A stretch of DNA of 64,000 nt from Corynebacterium sp. HMSC074A01 (GCF_001831515.1 NZ_KV825599.1:1-64000), one strand, 5' to 3'. Shown: positions 52,443-61,216, counted from the stretch's first letter. The notes: a model not told the origin generated them from the sequence alone. Translations and numbers: made by a program.

Positions 52443-52922
52443 ATGATTCCACCCGAGATCGACATGGCTGACTTGGAAGGCCAGCTCGCGGCGGACGGCA
52501 TCGCCTTCGGGACGGAGAACCCAGTCAATGCACCGCTCGAAGCGGCCATGCGCGACGCCCTTGACGCCGCGCCGAGTGTAGACCAGGGTCACACAGGGCT
52601 CGTCGTTCTCGAGCACACACCCGCACATGTGCCGGACCTGCGCGACGTGGCCCAGGACCTGTTGCTCGCGGGGGACTTCGACACCGTGATCGTGCGCACC
52701 CCCCAGGTGGCGCTGGCCGTCAGTGACACGCTCGACCGCGCATCTATCGACGCCGGGCAGCGCGCGATGGTCGCCGAACCCGATTACCTCCAGGGCGTGA
52801 TCGCTTTTGCGGAGGCCGCCGACAGCTTCCATATGCCCTGGCTGCCGCTCGCGCTCGCCGCGGCAATCGTCTTCGGTGTAGTAACCGGCGCGACTGTGTG
52901 GGCGGTTCGCGGACGGATGTAG
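52443..52922 (+). CDS. Rv1476-family membrane protein
   Basis: 159 residues: soluble N-terminal domain (about 1-125; PAHVPDLRDVAQDLLLAGDFDTVIVRTPQVALAVSDTLDRASI) and one C-terminal transmembrane helix (LPLALAAAIVFGVVTGATVWAV) followed by RGRM. The order acnR-acn-(this)-NlpC/P60 is the same as Rv1474c-Rv1475c-Rv1476-ripA in Mycobacterium tuberculosis, which is the main reason for the name. Function unknown; the linkage suggests a role with the endopeptidase. ATG at 52443 with AAGGAG upstream. Confidence 0.8.
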   Translation: MIPPEIDMADLEGQLAADGIAFGTENPVNAPLEAAMRDALDAAPSVDQGHTGLVVLEHTPAHVPDLRDVAQDLLLAGDFDTVIVRTPQVALAVSDTLDRASIDAGQRAMVAEPDYLQGVIAFAEAADSFHMPWLPLALAAAIVFGVVTGATVWAVRGRM

Positions 52923-53433
52923 CCAACCCTGTCGAAAGCGCTACCGCGCCGTCCCGCCTTGACTTGAGGTGGGGCGGCGTCTTCTTTTTGCTCGCGTTAC
53001 ATGATGTGTCCAAAATCACACTAAGTATGCAGGGGGATGAATGTGCAGCGTGTGGTCATTTTGGGTCATGGGAAAAACCTTGACTCATGTGAAATTAGGT
53101 AAAGATTGTGCAACGGGATGATCACGTGTCGTATGGTCTCCATGTCGGCTCGTGAGTCGGCATTGCACTCAATCGTCTCGCGCTCAACAGCAACAACGCG
53201 CTAGTCACGCGAGGTTGCGTCGGAAAATTCGGGCATGTGGGGAAGCACGCCAAGGATGAACCGGGCACAGACGGCGGGGTCAGTGTTGCTTACGGGCTTG
53301 CATCAGTAGTCAATTTTCTACAGCTGCGAGTCAAGGCTATGGGCTAGTCACCCATGGGCGGCAGCCGTCGAGAGGTGGCAAGCCCCTCGATGATTTCCGC
53401 ATGCTTTGACACGCGGCGTGAGGAGCCCTTTTC
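52923..53433 (+). promoter_or_regulatory. Long upstream region of the NlpC/P60 endopeptidase gene
   Basis: 511 bp without a credible gene. A partial GlxR-like site, TGTGTCCAAAATCACA, lies at 53005-53020. TTGACT at 53080 and AT-rich sequence to about 53108 may form a promoter, giving a leader of more than 300 nt. Actinobacterial NlpC/Rpf genes often carry a ydaO-type c-di-AMP riboswitch. Segments such as GGGGAAGC and AAGGATGAACCGG (about 53239-53263) are reminiscent of it, but the conserved 3' part (CCGTCAGCTAACC) is not seen. Confidence 0.4.
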
Positions 53434-55239
53434 GTGGTAGAACCATCGCGGTTCACGCCATCGTCTGTGGGTGGAGCCTCGGCTGCTGCGCGCCCCACGC
53501 GCGCTGGCCGCCGATTCCGCGCCACCCTCGGCGTCGTTGCGTGCACAACATCCCTGTCCTTTGCGGCACCCCTGGTCAGCCCCGTGGCCGTTGCCGCTCC
53601 GGCGTCGATGACGGAGCTTGCGGCAAACATTTCGCAAGCCCAAGCCAACATCGACCGGCTGAACCTCAACATCGGCGACCTGCAGGAAAAGGTCAACCAG
53701 GCGCTGGTAGACCTGCAGGACTCCCGCGCACGTGCCGAGCAGGCTCGCCGCGGTGCAGAGGAGGCAAAGAAGCGTCTCGCAGCCTCCGAAGAAGCTGTCG
53801 TGGAGGCGCGTAAGGCGCTCGATGAGGTCACTCGTTCTCAGTACCGCGGCGCGGGTCAATCGAAAAGCCTTGACTTTGCCATAAGTGGCGATGATCAGAA
53901 GGACGTGCTTGATCGCTCGCTCTTCCTCCGTCAGCGGACTGAGGAGCGTCGCGCGAAGCTCGCCGAAGTTGAGCGCGCCCGCACTGAGGCAGCGAACGAC
54001 GAGGCGACACAGCGCGAGGCAAGCGAGCACGCTGCGTCTACCGCCGCAGAGGCCGAGGCCGCTGAGGCAGAGGTGCGTGCACTGCTCGACTCGGCCAACT
54101 CAGAGCTCGCGCAGGAGCAGTCCCAGCGCGATGCCGCTCAGTTGGAGCTCGACGCGGCCCAGTCCGAGCTCGACCAGCAGCGTGCCGACGCCAACGGGGA
54201 CGCCGACACTACTGAGTCTTCAGAGTCCGCTGAGGGCACGGAGGGCGCTGCGGGCACTGAAACCGATGCCCCTGCACAGCAGCAGGTCGAGCAGACGGAC
54301 GGCAGCGCGCTCGCTGCTGCGCCAGAGCAGCAGGTCACTGCAGACGAGGTGCCGGACGACGTGGTTGTGCGCGTCGAGCAGCACGCGGCGCAGATCGACC
54401 CGGCCGTGGCGTCGCTGAGCTCGGAGACCGTGGCCCAGGCGTTGACCACCGCGGCAACTGCTAATGGGGAGAACCTGCAGACGGCACCGGCGGAAAACGC
54501 CGAAAGCGGGGCCAACGCCGCGGCGATGTCGAGCAACCTGGAGATCTCCGACGAGATGATTACTGCTGCGGCAGGCATCATTGCCGCCGCTGCGATGGTC
54601 GGGTCGAGCCAGGCGAACCACACCAGCCTGGACAACCCCTACGGCGGGTCGAGCAACAGCGAGGTCATCGCGGCCTTCGCCGGCGGCTTGAGCAACGCGC
54701 TCGGCGGCGGGGCGGCGAACGTGAGCCCAACGTCCGATGACTACGCTAGCCCGGAGGTCAGTGATGGTCTTGCCTCGCTGCTGCCGGAGGTCGGTACCGC
54801 AGAGTCTGTCTCCGACGCGGTTTCCAATGCAGTCTCCGGCTCGAATTCGGGCTCGATCGAGACCGTCATCTCCCGCGCGCAGGCCATGATCGGCACGCCG
54901 TACGTGTGGGGCGGCGGTGACGCGAACGGTCCGACAACCGGTGTCAACGGCGGCAGTGTTTCCGGGTTCGACTGCTCCGGCCTGGTGCTCTACGCCTTCG
55001 CTGGCGTTGGCATTTCGCTGCCGCACTACACCGGCTACCAGTACCAGCGCGGCACCCAGGTGCCCGCGAGCGAGGCGCAGCGCGGCGACTTGCTCTTCTG
55101 GGGTCCGGGCGGCAGCCAGCACGTGGCGATCTACCTCGGCGACGGCACGATGATCGAGGCCCCGCAGGCGGGCCAGAACGTGCAGATCTCCCCGGTCCGC
55201 TACTCCGGTATGGCGCCGATGGCGGTGCGACTCCTCTAG
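53434..55239 (+). CDS. NlpC/P60 peptidoglycan endopeptidase (RipA-like)
   Basis: 601-residue secreted hydrolase that cuts stem peptides for daughter-cell separation. Order: a long basic signal peptide (about 1-48, RRFRATLGVVACTTSLSFAAP), a coiled-coil region (about 55-255, Glu/Ala/Arg heptads), a low-complexity acidic and Ala-rich linker (about 255-460), and the NlpC/P60 domain (about 470-601). The catalytic Cys is in SGFDCSGLVLYAF and His in SQHVAIYLGDG. The coiled coil probably holds the enzyme inactive until a divisome partner binds, as in RipA/RipC. GTG start after GAGGAG. In C. glutamicum the homologue is nlpC next to acn. Confidence 0.93.
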   Translation: MVEPSRFTPSSVGGASAAARPTRAGRRFRATLGVVACTTSLSFAAPLVSPVAVAAPASMTELAANISQAQANIDRLNLNIGDLQEKVNQALVDLQDSRARAEQARRGAEEAKKRLAASEEAVVEARKALDEVTRSQYRGAGQSKSLDFAISGDDQKDVLDRSLFLRQRTEERRAKLAEVERARTEAANDEATQREASEHAASTAAEAEAAEAEVRALLDSANSELAQEQSQRDAAQLELDAAQSELDQQRADANGDADTTESSESAEGTEGAAGTETDAPAQQQVEQTDGSALAAAPEQQVTADEVPDDVVVRVEQHAAQIDPAVASLSSETVAQALTTAATANGENLQTAPAENAESGANAAAMSSNLEISDEMITAAAGIIAAAAMVGSSQANHTSLDNPYGGSSNSEVIAAFAGGLSNALGGGAANVSPTSDDYASPEVSDGLASLLPEVGTAESVSDAVSNAVSGSNSGSIETVISRAQAMIGTPYVWGGGDANGPTTGVNGGSVSGFDCSGLVLYAFAGVGISLPHYTGYQYQRGTQVPASEAQRGDLLFWGPGGSQHVAIYLGDGTMIEAPQAGQNVQISPVRYSGMAPMAVRLL

Positions 55240-55280
55240 GTACTGGCTCCGCGTCATGTCACGCTCATTACGATGGTGGC

Positions 55281-56333
55281 ATGAAGCTTTCTGACTACGA
55301 TGCACTCCTCGTCCTTTCCTTCGGCGGCCCCGAGGGTAAGGACGAGGTGCTTCCATTTTTGGAGAATGTGACCCGCGGTCGTGGCATCCCCAAGGAGCGC
55401 TTGGCCAAGGTTGGCGAGCACTACTACCACTTCGACGGCGTCAGCCCGATCAACCAGCAGAACCGCACGCTGATCGCCAACGTCGAGGCAGAGCTGAAAA
55501 GGCGCGGCATTGACCTTCCTGTCTACTTTGGCAACCGGAACTGGCACCCGCTGGCCGAGGACACGGCGAAGCAGCTCGCTGCGGACGGTAAGCACAAGGT
55601 ACTCGTCTTTGCCACCAGCGCCTGGGGTGGCTACTCCGCCTGCCGCCAGTACGACGAAGATATCCAGCGGATGCGCGAGGTCGCGCCGAGCGTGAACTTC
55701 ACCAAGCTGTGGCAGTTTTTCGGCAACGAACGCTTCGTTGCACTGATCGCGGCTGAGCTGAAGGGCGCGATCGAGCGGGCCACGGGTAAAAACTTCCGCG
55801 TCCTCTTTACTGCGCACAGCGTCCCCGATGCCGCGGACCTCGTCTCGGGTGGGCCCGACAACTCGCACCTCTATTCCCGGCAAGTGGCAGAGGCGTCCCG
55901 CCTCGTGGCCGAGCGGGCTGGCGTAAGCGACTACGAGCTTGTTTGGCAGTCCCGCTCTGGCAACCCTGCAACCCCGTGGCTCGAACCCGACGTCGTTGAC
56001 CGCGCTGAGGAGCTCGCAGACACCGGGATGGAGCACCTCATCTGCGTACCGATCGGGTTTATCACCGACCACATGGAGGTGGTCTGGGACCTCGACACCG
56101 AGCTCAAGCAGGCCTGCGAGGCCAAGGGCGTCAGCCTTGATCGCTTGGCAACCGTGGGGTTGACCCCGCAGTTCGCCGCGATGGTGGTCGATCTCGCCGA
56201 GGCAGTTGCGCGGGGCGAGGAGCCGGCTAGCTTATCGACGGTCACCGTCCAGGGCTGCACCGAAAACGGTGCCCCGTGCCGCCCAGGCTGCTGCGCGCCG
56301 CAGCAGCGGCCCACCGGGGCGCGGCCCCAGTAG
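55281..56333 (+). CDS. hemH: Ferrochelatase (coproporphyrin III type)
   Basis: Inserts iron into coproporphyrin III in the actinobacterial heme pathway (also called cpfC). 350 residues with LLVLSFGGPEGKDEV at the start, the active-site His in FTAHSVPDAAD (about 183) and the conserved Glu region WLEPDVVDRAEELA. The C-terminus is cysteine-rich (VQGCTENGAPCRPGCCAP), fitting the [2Fe-2S]-bearing ferrochelatases of actinobacteria. TACGAT ends 6 nt before the ATG, so the mRNA is likely leaderless. It stands next to the endopeptidase gene, as in C. glutamicum. Confidence 0.95.
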   Translation: MKLSDYDALLVLSFGGPEGKDEVLPFLENVTRGRGIPKERLAKVGEHYYHFDGVSPINQQNRTLIANVEAELKRRGIDLPVYFGNRNWHPLAEDTAKQLAADGKHKVLVFATSAWGGYSACRQYDEDIQRMREVAPSVNFTKLWQFFGNERFVALIAAELKGAIERATGKNFRVLFTAHSVPDAADLVSGGPDNSHLYSRQVAEASRLVAERAGVSDYELVWQSRSGNPATPWLEPDVVDRAEELADTGMEHLICVPIGFITDHMEVVWDLDTELKQACEAKGVSLDRLATVGLTPQFAAMVVDLAEAVARGEEPASLSTVTVQGCTENGAPCRPGCCAPQQRPTGARPQ

Positions 56334-56336
56334 CGC

Positions 56337-57095
56337 TTAGGCGTTTCCCATGTATTCGCGCTGGTAGTCCAGTACGGCGTCGGCCACCCCCGCCATCCGC
56401 GCGGTCCGGATGTGGCGCCACAGGGCGAAAAGCTGCGGGTCGAAGGAGTGGTCGTTGAGCCGGTCGGTCACCGTCTCGATGATGGCCGCGACCTGGTCAG
56501 CGCGCGCGAAAAGCTTGGCTGCCCGCGCGGTGACGCCGGCGGGTAGGCCCGGCGTGTCGTAGAAGTCGGCGAGTGTGCCGACGGTAAGGCGGGGGTTGGG
56601 GAGATCGTGGCGGGTGGGACCTGTGGCGTCGATAAGCAGTGCAGCCTGGTTGGTGGCCTGGGCGAGCAGCGCATCGGCCTCCCCGGGGCTGAGCCACGCG
56701 GGCTCGGGCAGGCGGCGGGTTTCTTCGAACCAGCGCCACTGCACCGTGGCACCGGTGTAGCGGGGCACGAGGATGTGGGAGGCGTCGTGGCCGCGTACGA
56801 CGATCGCGCCGGCGGGAGTGAGCGCCTCCATCGCGGGGCTGCCGGCGAGAAGTCCCGGGGCTTGCCCCGGACCCCAGAGGATGAGCCTGACTGCGGGGCC
56901 GGGGGTTTCCAGATCGGCGGCGGCGCGGATGTCGCGAAGCAGCGGCAGAAGCGGGCCGCCGAGGTAGGAGTGCCTGCCGCCGAGGTCGCGTAGGGCGTCG
57001 AGGGTTTCATCGCTGGACTCGACGTTGTAGAGCCACGCCGCGATCCAAACGGCGGTGTTTTGCAGGGGCGAATAGACTTCGGCGCGCGAATGCAT
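56337..57095 (-). CDS. Conserved hypothetical protein
   Basis: 252 residues, soluble, with no signal peptide or membrane helix. Visible features are NTAVWIAAWLYNVESSDETLDALRDLGG, RLILWGPGQAPGLLAG and a helical C-terminus (DRLNDHSFDPQLFALWRHIRTARMAGVADAVLDYQREYMG). I recognise no domain. The ATG at 57095 is 8 nt after TAGGAT (leaderless). It converges on hemH with only 3 nt between the stops and diverges from the DUF3097 gene, so it stands alone as a unit. Confidence 0.75.
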   Translation of the reverse strand: MHSRAEVYSPLQNTAVWIAAWLYNVESSDETLDALRDLGGRHSYLGGPLLPLLRDIRAAADLETPGPAVRLILWGPGQAPGLLAGSPAMEALTPAGAIVVRGHDASHILVPRYTGATVQWRWFEETRRLPEPAWLSPGEADALLAQATNQAALLIDATGPTRHDLPNPRLTVGTLADFYDTPGLPAGVTARAAKLFARADQVAAIIETVTDRLNDHSFDPQLFALWRHIRTARMAGVADAVLDYQREYMGNA

Positions 57096-57167
57096 TCGAC
57101 GAATCCTAGCAGGGCTTTTTGCACAGGAGTAAAGCGGTGAGTGCGCCCCGGTTAGACTTTGGTCACT

Positions 57168-58019
57168 ATGAGCTTTGATGACCGCTACGGAGGAGACATT
57201 TTTCAGGGCCACGCGCGCAAAAAGCGGCCGGTGTACCCGGAGGTGCCGGCAGAGCCTGGCATCGTCGTGGAGATCGTGGGCAACGACTTCGTTGGTGCCG
57301 TGGTCGGTTTCGAGCGCACCTACGACGGTGACTTCGTCCGGCTCGAGGACCGGTACGGCACCGAGCGGCTGTTCAAGATGCTGCCGGGCGCGTTCCTGGT
57401 GGAGGGCCAGCGCGTCACCCTGACCAGGTACGTGCCCCCGCAGGAAACTGGCCCGAAGCGTTCCAACTCGGGCTCGCGCAAGGTGGAAAACGTGCGCGCG
57501 AAGGTCGCCATGCCCAGCAGGATCTGGGTCGAAGGCATCCACGACGCGGCGATTGTGGAAAAGGTGTGGGGCCACGACCTGCGCGTCGAAGGCGTCGTGG
57601 TGGAGTACCTCGAGGGCCTGGACAACTTACCGGAGAGGCTCGCGGAGTTTCAGCCAGGCCCTGGTCGCCGCATCGGCGTGCTCGCGGACCACCTCATCGA
57701 AGGCACCAAGGAGTCGCGGCTGGTTGAGCACGTCGGCGAGCACGTCCTGGTCACTGGGCACCCCTACATCGACATCTGGGCTGCGGTGAAGCCGGAGAAG
57801 CTGCGCATTCCGGCCTGGCCGGACGTGCCCTACGGCGAGGACTGGAAAACCGGTGTGTGCGAGCGCCTCGGGTGGTCGGATCCGAAGGAAGGCTGGCACC
57901 GCGTGTACAACGCTGTGGAGACGTTCCGTGATTTGGACTCCACACTGATTGGTGCGGTCGAGCGGTTGGTCGATTTTGTGACGAATCCTGATCTGTCCAA
58001 GCAAGACCTTGTACCCTAG
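57168..58019 (+). CDS. DUF3097 family protein
   Basis: 283 residues: MSFDDRYGGDIFQGHARKKRPVYPEVPAEPG, then VVEIVGNDFVGAVVGFERTYDGDFVRLEDRYGTERLF and AMPSRIWVEGIHDAAIVEKVWGHDLRVEGVVVEYLEGLDNL. The middle part, with WVEGIHDAAIVEKVWG and GVLADHLIEGTKES, looks like a Toprim-type fold. The family is restricted to actinobacteria and has no known role. TAGACT ends 9 nt before the ATG at 57168; an in-frame start at 57159 is less likely. Confidence 0.82.
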   Translation: MSFDDRYGGDIFQGHARKKRPVYPEVPAEPGIVVEIVGNDFVGAVVGFERTYDGDFVRLEDRYGTERLFKMLPGAFLVEGQRVTLTRYVPPQETGPKRSNSGSRKVENVRAKVAMPSRIWVEGIHDAAIVEKVWGHDLRVEGVVVEYLEGLDNLPERLAEFQPGPGRRIGVLADHLIEGTKESRLVEHVGEHVLVTGHPYIDIWAAVKPEKLRIPAWPDVPYGEDWKTGVCERLGWSDPKEGWHRVYNAVETFRDLDSTLIGAVERLVDFVTNPDLSKQDLVP

Positions 58020-58024
58020 GGCGC

Positions 58025-58453
58025 GTGGGTGCTTTAGTTTGGTTTGTCGCAGCAGCAGTCCTCGCGCTTTTAGAGCTTGCGGTGGGGGAGTTTACCCTGC
58101 TTATGCTCGCTGCCGGCGCGTTGACCACTGCAGGAGTCGCGCTCGGCGGAGTGCCGTTGTGGGCCGAGATCGTCACATTCGTGGTTTCCTCGGCAGCGTT
58201 CTGGCTCTTTTTGCGGCCGTACCTGAACAAGCGTTTCCGTCAACCGCAGGTCTATGACGACTCACCTCGCGCGCTGGTTGGCCAGCGCGTGACGGTGATC
58301 GAGGAGATCGGGCCGGATGGCGGTCAGGTGCGGATGGATGGTTCCATCTGGTCAGCGAGGTGCCTCGACCCTGCCGAGCGCATCGCCGCCGGCGACACTG
58401 TCACAGTAGCGGATATCGACGGCCCTGTTGCGGTCGTCTGGAAGGAACACTAA
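58025..58453 (+). CDS. NfeD family membrane protein
   Basis: 142 residues with two or three transmembrane helices in the first 75 (WFVAAAVLALLELAVGEFTLLMLAAGALTTAGVAL and VTFVVSSAAFWLFL) and a C-terminal OB-fold domain (ALVGQRVTVIEEIGPDGGQVRMDGSIWSARC). NfeD proteins partner with SPFH-domain proteins in membrane organisation, and the SPFH gene starts directly after its stop. GTG start 5 nt after DUF3097. Confidence 0.9.
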   Translation: MGALVWFVAAAVLALLELAVGEFTLLMLAAGALTTAGVALGGVPLWAEIVTFVVSSAAFWLFLRPYLNKRFRQPQVYDDSPRALVGQRVTVIEEIGPDGGQVRMDGSIWSARCLDPAERIAAGDTVTVADIDGPVAVVWKEH

Positions 58454-59719
58454 ATGGGCGCAACCATTGTTTTGGTCGTCATCATCGCCCTCGTGGCGGC
58501 CTTGCTCTTCGCCTCCGTGAAACTGATCCCGCAGGGGGAGTCCGCCGTGATTGAGCGGCTAGGACGCTACACCCGCACGGTTTCCGGTGGCCTGACTTTA
58601 CTCATCCCGTACATTGACTCGGTGCGTGCGCGCGTGGATACGCGTGAGCGCGTTGTGTCTTTCCCGCCCCAGGCGGTGATCACGCAGGACAACCTCACCG
58701 TGGCGATTGACACGGTGGTGACGTTCCAGATCAACGACCCCGCCAAGGCCATCTACGGGGTGGACAACTACCTCGTCGGCGTGGAGCAGATCTCCACAGC
58801 AACGCTGCGCGACGTGGTCGGCGGCATGACGCTGGAGGAGACCCTGACCTCGCGCGAGACCATCAACCGTCGCCTGCGTGGCGAGTTGGATGCCGCGACG
58901 GGTAAGTGGGGCCTGCGCATTAGCCGAGTGGAGCTCAAGGCAATTGATCCGCCGCCGAGCATCCAGCAGTCCATGGAGATGCAGATGAAGGCGGACCGCG
59001 AGAAGCGCGCCATGATCCTTACCGCAGAAGGTAAGCGTGAGTCTGACATCAAGACTGCAGAGGGTGAGAAGCAAGCACGCATCTTGTCCGCCGAGGGCGA
59101 GAAGCACGCCGCGATTTTGAGCGCGGAGGCTGAGCGCCAGGCGATGATCCTGCGCGCCGAGGGTGAGCGCGCCGCGAAGTACCTGGCCGCCCAGGGTGAG
59201 GCTCGGGCGATCCAGAAGGTCAACGCCGCGGTGAAGTCCTCCGGCGTGACCCCGGAGCTTTTGGCGTACCAGTACTTGGAGAAGCTGCCGCAGATTGCGG
59301 ACAACGAGGCGGCCACGATGTGGATGATCCCCTCGCAGTTCGGCGACTCGCTGCAGCAGTTCGCGCAGGCCTTCGCGGGCAAGGGCGAGGACGGCGTGTT
59401 CCGCTACGAGCCCGCCCGCGTGGACGAGGAAACCAAGGAGATGGCGGAGTCGGAGGACACCGACTCATGGTTCGACACCTCAACGGATCCAGAGCTGGCG
59501 AAGGCGCTTGCCGAGGCACGGGCCGTGGCCAACAAGCACGTCGACGATCCGGACCCGACGCAGGACAGCCCCAGCAGTGTTGCTCGTTCGAGCGCACCGG
59601 AGGCCGCCCATCAGCCCCGCGAGATTGCTGCGCCGGAGCAGTCCTCGTCCGTCTACGCCCCGTACCCAGCCCAGGAAGAACTTAAGAATCCAGAGCAGGA
59701 GGCGCGGAAGCCTGAGTAA
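58454..59719 (+). CDS. SPFH/Band 7 domain protein (stomatin/flotillin-like)
   Basis: 421 residues: N-terminal membrane helix (about 4-24), SPFH domain (about 25-210, VKLIPQGESAVIERLGRYTRTVSGGLTLLIPYIDSV), then a coiled coil of Glu/Ala repeats (about 190-250; EGKRESDIKTAEGEKQARILSAEGEKHAAILSAE) and a disordered acidic, Pro-rich tail (about 330-421). Forms oligomers on the inner membrane face; NfeD upstream is its partner. Its last 38 bases overlap the 3' end of the opposing HTH gene. Confidence 0.92.
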   Translation: MGATIVLVVIIALVAALLFASVKLIPQGESAVIERLGRYTRTVSGGLTLLIPYIDSVRARVDTRERVVSFPPQAVITQDNLTVAIDTVVTFQINDPAKAIYGVDNYLVGVEQISTATLRDVVGGMTLEETLTSRETINRRLRGELDAATGKWGLRISRVELKAIDPPPSIQQSMEMQMKADREKRAMILTAEGKRESDIKTAEGEKQARILSAEGEKHAAILSAEAERQAMILRAEGERAAKYLAAQGEARAIQKVNAAVKSSGVTPELLAYQYLEKLPQIADNEAATMWMIPSQFGDSLQQFAQAFAGKGEDGVFRYEPARVDEETKEMAESEDTDSWFDTSTDPELAKALAEARAVANKHVDDPDPTQDSPSSVARSSAPEAAHQPREIAAPEQSSSVYAPYPAQEELKNPEQEARKPE

Positions 59720-60248
59720 TCAGGTTGAGCGCGAGCTTCCACCCGGCCTGCTCGGCTTGCCAGCCGGCAGCCTGGAGCCGCTGGCTCATCGCCTGCTTGG
59801 AGATGCCGAGCTCGGCCGCCGCTTCATTCTGATTGAGGCCACTTCGCACCAGCGAGGTGGCCTCTCGGCCTTCCAAGGTGCGCTTGTGTAGCACGTGGCC
59901 TACGAGCGCGAACGTCGCCGCGATATCGGTGGCGAAGGTCTTTGGCTCAGGCGTATCCACAACGACACTGACCTTGGCGGGGCGGGTACCCACCGCGTCG
60001 CTCGCCGCGTAGACGGCCCGGCCGTGGCCGGTGATGCCGAGCCCGATTGCCCAGTTGCCGTCGGAAAGCAGCGCCATGACCAGGTTGAGCGCGGCCTCGG
60101 GCGAATCCACGTCGGCGCGGATGTCCTCGACGCCGCAGACCTCGAACTCGCCAACCCCCGACAGCGTTGCCAGCGCCTCGGCCGAGCGCTGCACGAGCTG
60201 CGCGCGGTTCTTCTCCCTACCCCTGTACTTCGCGTGGACGGCAATCAT
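59682..60248 (-). CDS. Helix-turn-helix protein of unknown function
   Basis: 188 residues. The C-terminal helix-turn-helix (SGLNQNEAAAELGISKQAMSQRLQAAGWQAEQAG, about 137-170) is clear. The N-terminal domain (about 1-125, MIAVHAKYRGREKNRAQLVQRSAEALATL and AALNLVMALLSDGNWAIGLGI) is alpha/beta and not recognised. Likely a DNA-binding regulator with an N-terminal sensor. Its stop lies inside the end of the SPFH gene (38-bp convergent overlap). Confidence 0.7.
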   Translation of the reverse strand: MIAVHAKYRGREKNRAQLVQRSAEALATLSGVGEFEVCGVEDIRADVDSPEAALNLVMALLSDGNWAIGLGITGHGRAVYAASDAVGTRPAKVSVVVDTPEPKTFATDIAATFALVGHVLHKRTLEGREATSLVRSGLNQNEAAAELGISKQAMSQRLQAAGWQAEQAGWKLALNLITQASAPPALDS

Positions 60249-60284
60249 AGGGCCTACTTTACGCCCCGGTCTGGGTTCAGGCCT

Positions 60285-60998
60285 TTACTTTTGGGGTGCG
60301 CGGCGTGTCGGTAGCGCGGCGTCGAGAAGCAGGCCCCCGACGCCGAGGATTGCCAGCGCCACGAGCGCCGCGATCGCCCAGGGATTGGCCTGGCCGGTGA
60401 GCGTATCGCCGAAGATCACCCCGAGCACCGTCGTTGGCGCAGAGCCGATGAAGGTCGCGATGGCGAAGGGGAGCACGCGCACGCGGGTGAGCGCTGCGGC
60501 GTAGTTCATGATGGAAAAGGGCACGCCGGCGATCATGCGAAGGCTGGCTACCGCCAACCACCCGCGCTGCTCGAGGCGGCGGTTGATCTGCTCGACCGCC
60601 GGGTGTGTCAGCTTCGGCGCGATCCAATCGCGCAGCAGGCCCCGCACGATGCACAGGGACAGCACCGCTGCGGCCGTCGTCGCCGTCAGCGACAGCGCAA
60701 TACCCGCCCCGGTGCCGAACAGGATGCCCGCGGACAGGGTCAACACGGTGCGGGGGATGGGGAACTGCGTGATCAGCACGTAGAAGAGCCAGAAGACGAC
60801 CGGGAACCAAGCGCCAGTGGAGTCGGACCAGGCGCGCAGCGTGGCAAGCGAGGGCACGTCCAGCCACCACCACGCCGCGCAGAACGCGAGCGCGGCAAGG
60901 GCAACTAAGGTAATGCGCTGCGGAGTCGCGGTTGGCACAGCACGCCGGGGCCTTTTGCTTGCCGACGGCTGCGTGCCCGTAGATTCCGCAGACTCCAT
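60285..60998 (-). CDS. TVP38/TMEM64 (VTT domain) membrane protein
   Basis: 237 residues: polar basic N-terminus (about 1-30), then five or six hydrophobic helices. The VTT core spans FWLFYVLITQFPIPRTVLTLSAGILFGTGAGIALS and the re-entrant MIAGVPFSIMNYAAALTRVRVLPFAIATFIGSAP. DedA-superfamily relatives move lipids or affect membrane homeostasis. I use the ATG at 60998 with AAGGAGAG upstream; the in-frame start at 61085 would run through the tRNA and its terminator. Confidence 0.85.
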   Translation of the reverse strand: MESAESTGTQPSASKRPRRAVPTATPQRITLVALAALAFCAAWWWLDVPSLATLRAWSDSTGAWFPVVFWLFYVLITQFPIPRTVLTLSAGILFGTGAGIALSLTATTAAAVLSLCIVRGLLRDWIAPKLTHPAVEQINRRLEQRGWLAVASLRMIAGVPFSIMNYAAALTRVRVLPFAIATFIGSAPTTVLGVIFGDTLTGQANPWAIAALVALAILGVGGLLLDAALPTRRAPQK

Positions 60999-61020
60999 AA
61001 GGTCCAGCTCTCCTTGTGCG

Positions 61021-61053
61021 AAAAGAAAAACCGGCTCCTTCTCAGAAGCCGGT
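61021..61053 (-). terminator. Terminator of tRNA-Leu
   Basis: On the minus strand ACCGGCT (61053-61047) pairs with AGCCGGT (61036-61030), followed by a T-rich run at 61030-61021. It lies 5 bases beyond the tRNA 3' end. Confidence 0.9.
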
Positions 61054-61058
61054 CGTTG

Positions 61059-61144
61059 TGCCCGAGGGGGGACTTGAACCCCCACGTCCGTTAATAGGAC
61101 ACTAGCACCTCAAGCTAGCGCGTCTGCCATTCCGCCACCCGGGC
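61059..61144 (-). tRNA. tRNA-Leu (anticodon GAG)
   Basis: Read on the minus strand, an 86-nt class II tRNA. Acceptor stem GCCCGGG/CTCGGGC with discriminator A, D-arm with GGAATGGCAGACGCG, anticodon stem CTAGC/GCTAG around loop TTGAGGT (anticodon GAG, reads CUC and CUU), a long variable arm (GTGTCCTATTAACGGACGT) and T-arm GGGGGTTCAAGTCCCCC. CCA is not encoded. Confidence 0.96.
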
Positions 61145-61186
61145 TGGGTGTTTGTGTTTTCAGCCTCTCGGCTGGGCACTTGCACT

Positions 61187-61216
61187 ACTATAGGGCGACA
61201 CCACCAAAGAGTACAA
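61187..61216 (-). promoter_or_regulatory. Promoter of tRNA-Leu
   Basis: On the minus strand -35 TTGTAC (61216-61211) and -10 TATAGT (61192-61187) are 18 bp apart. Transcription would start near 61180, giving about 35 nt of 5' leader before the tRNA. The remaining bases to 61385 show no further feature. Confidence 0.75.
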
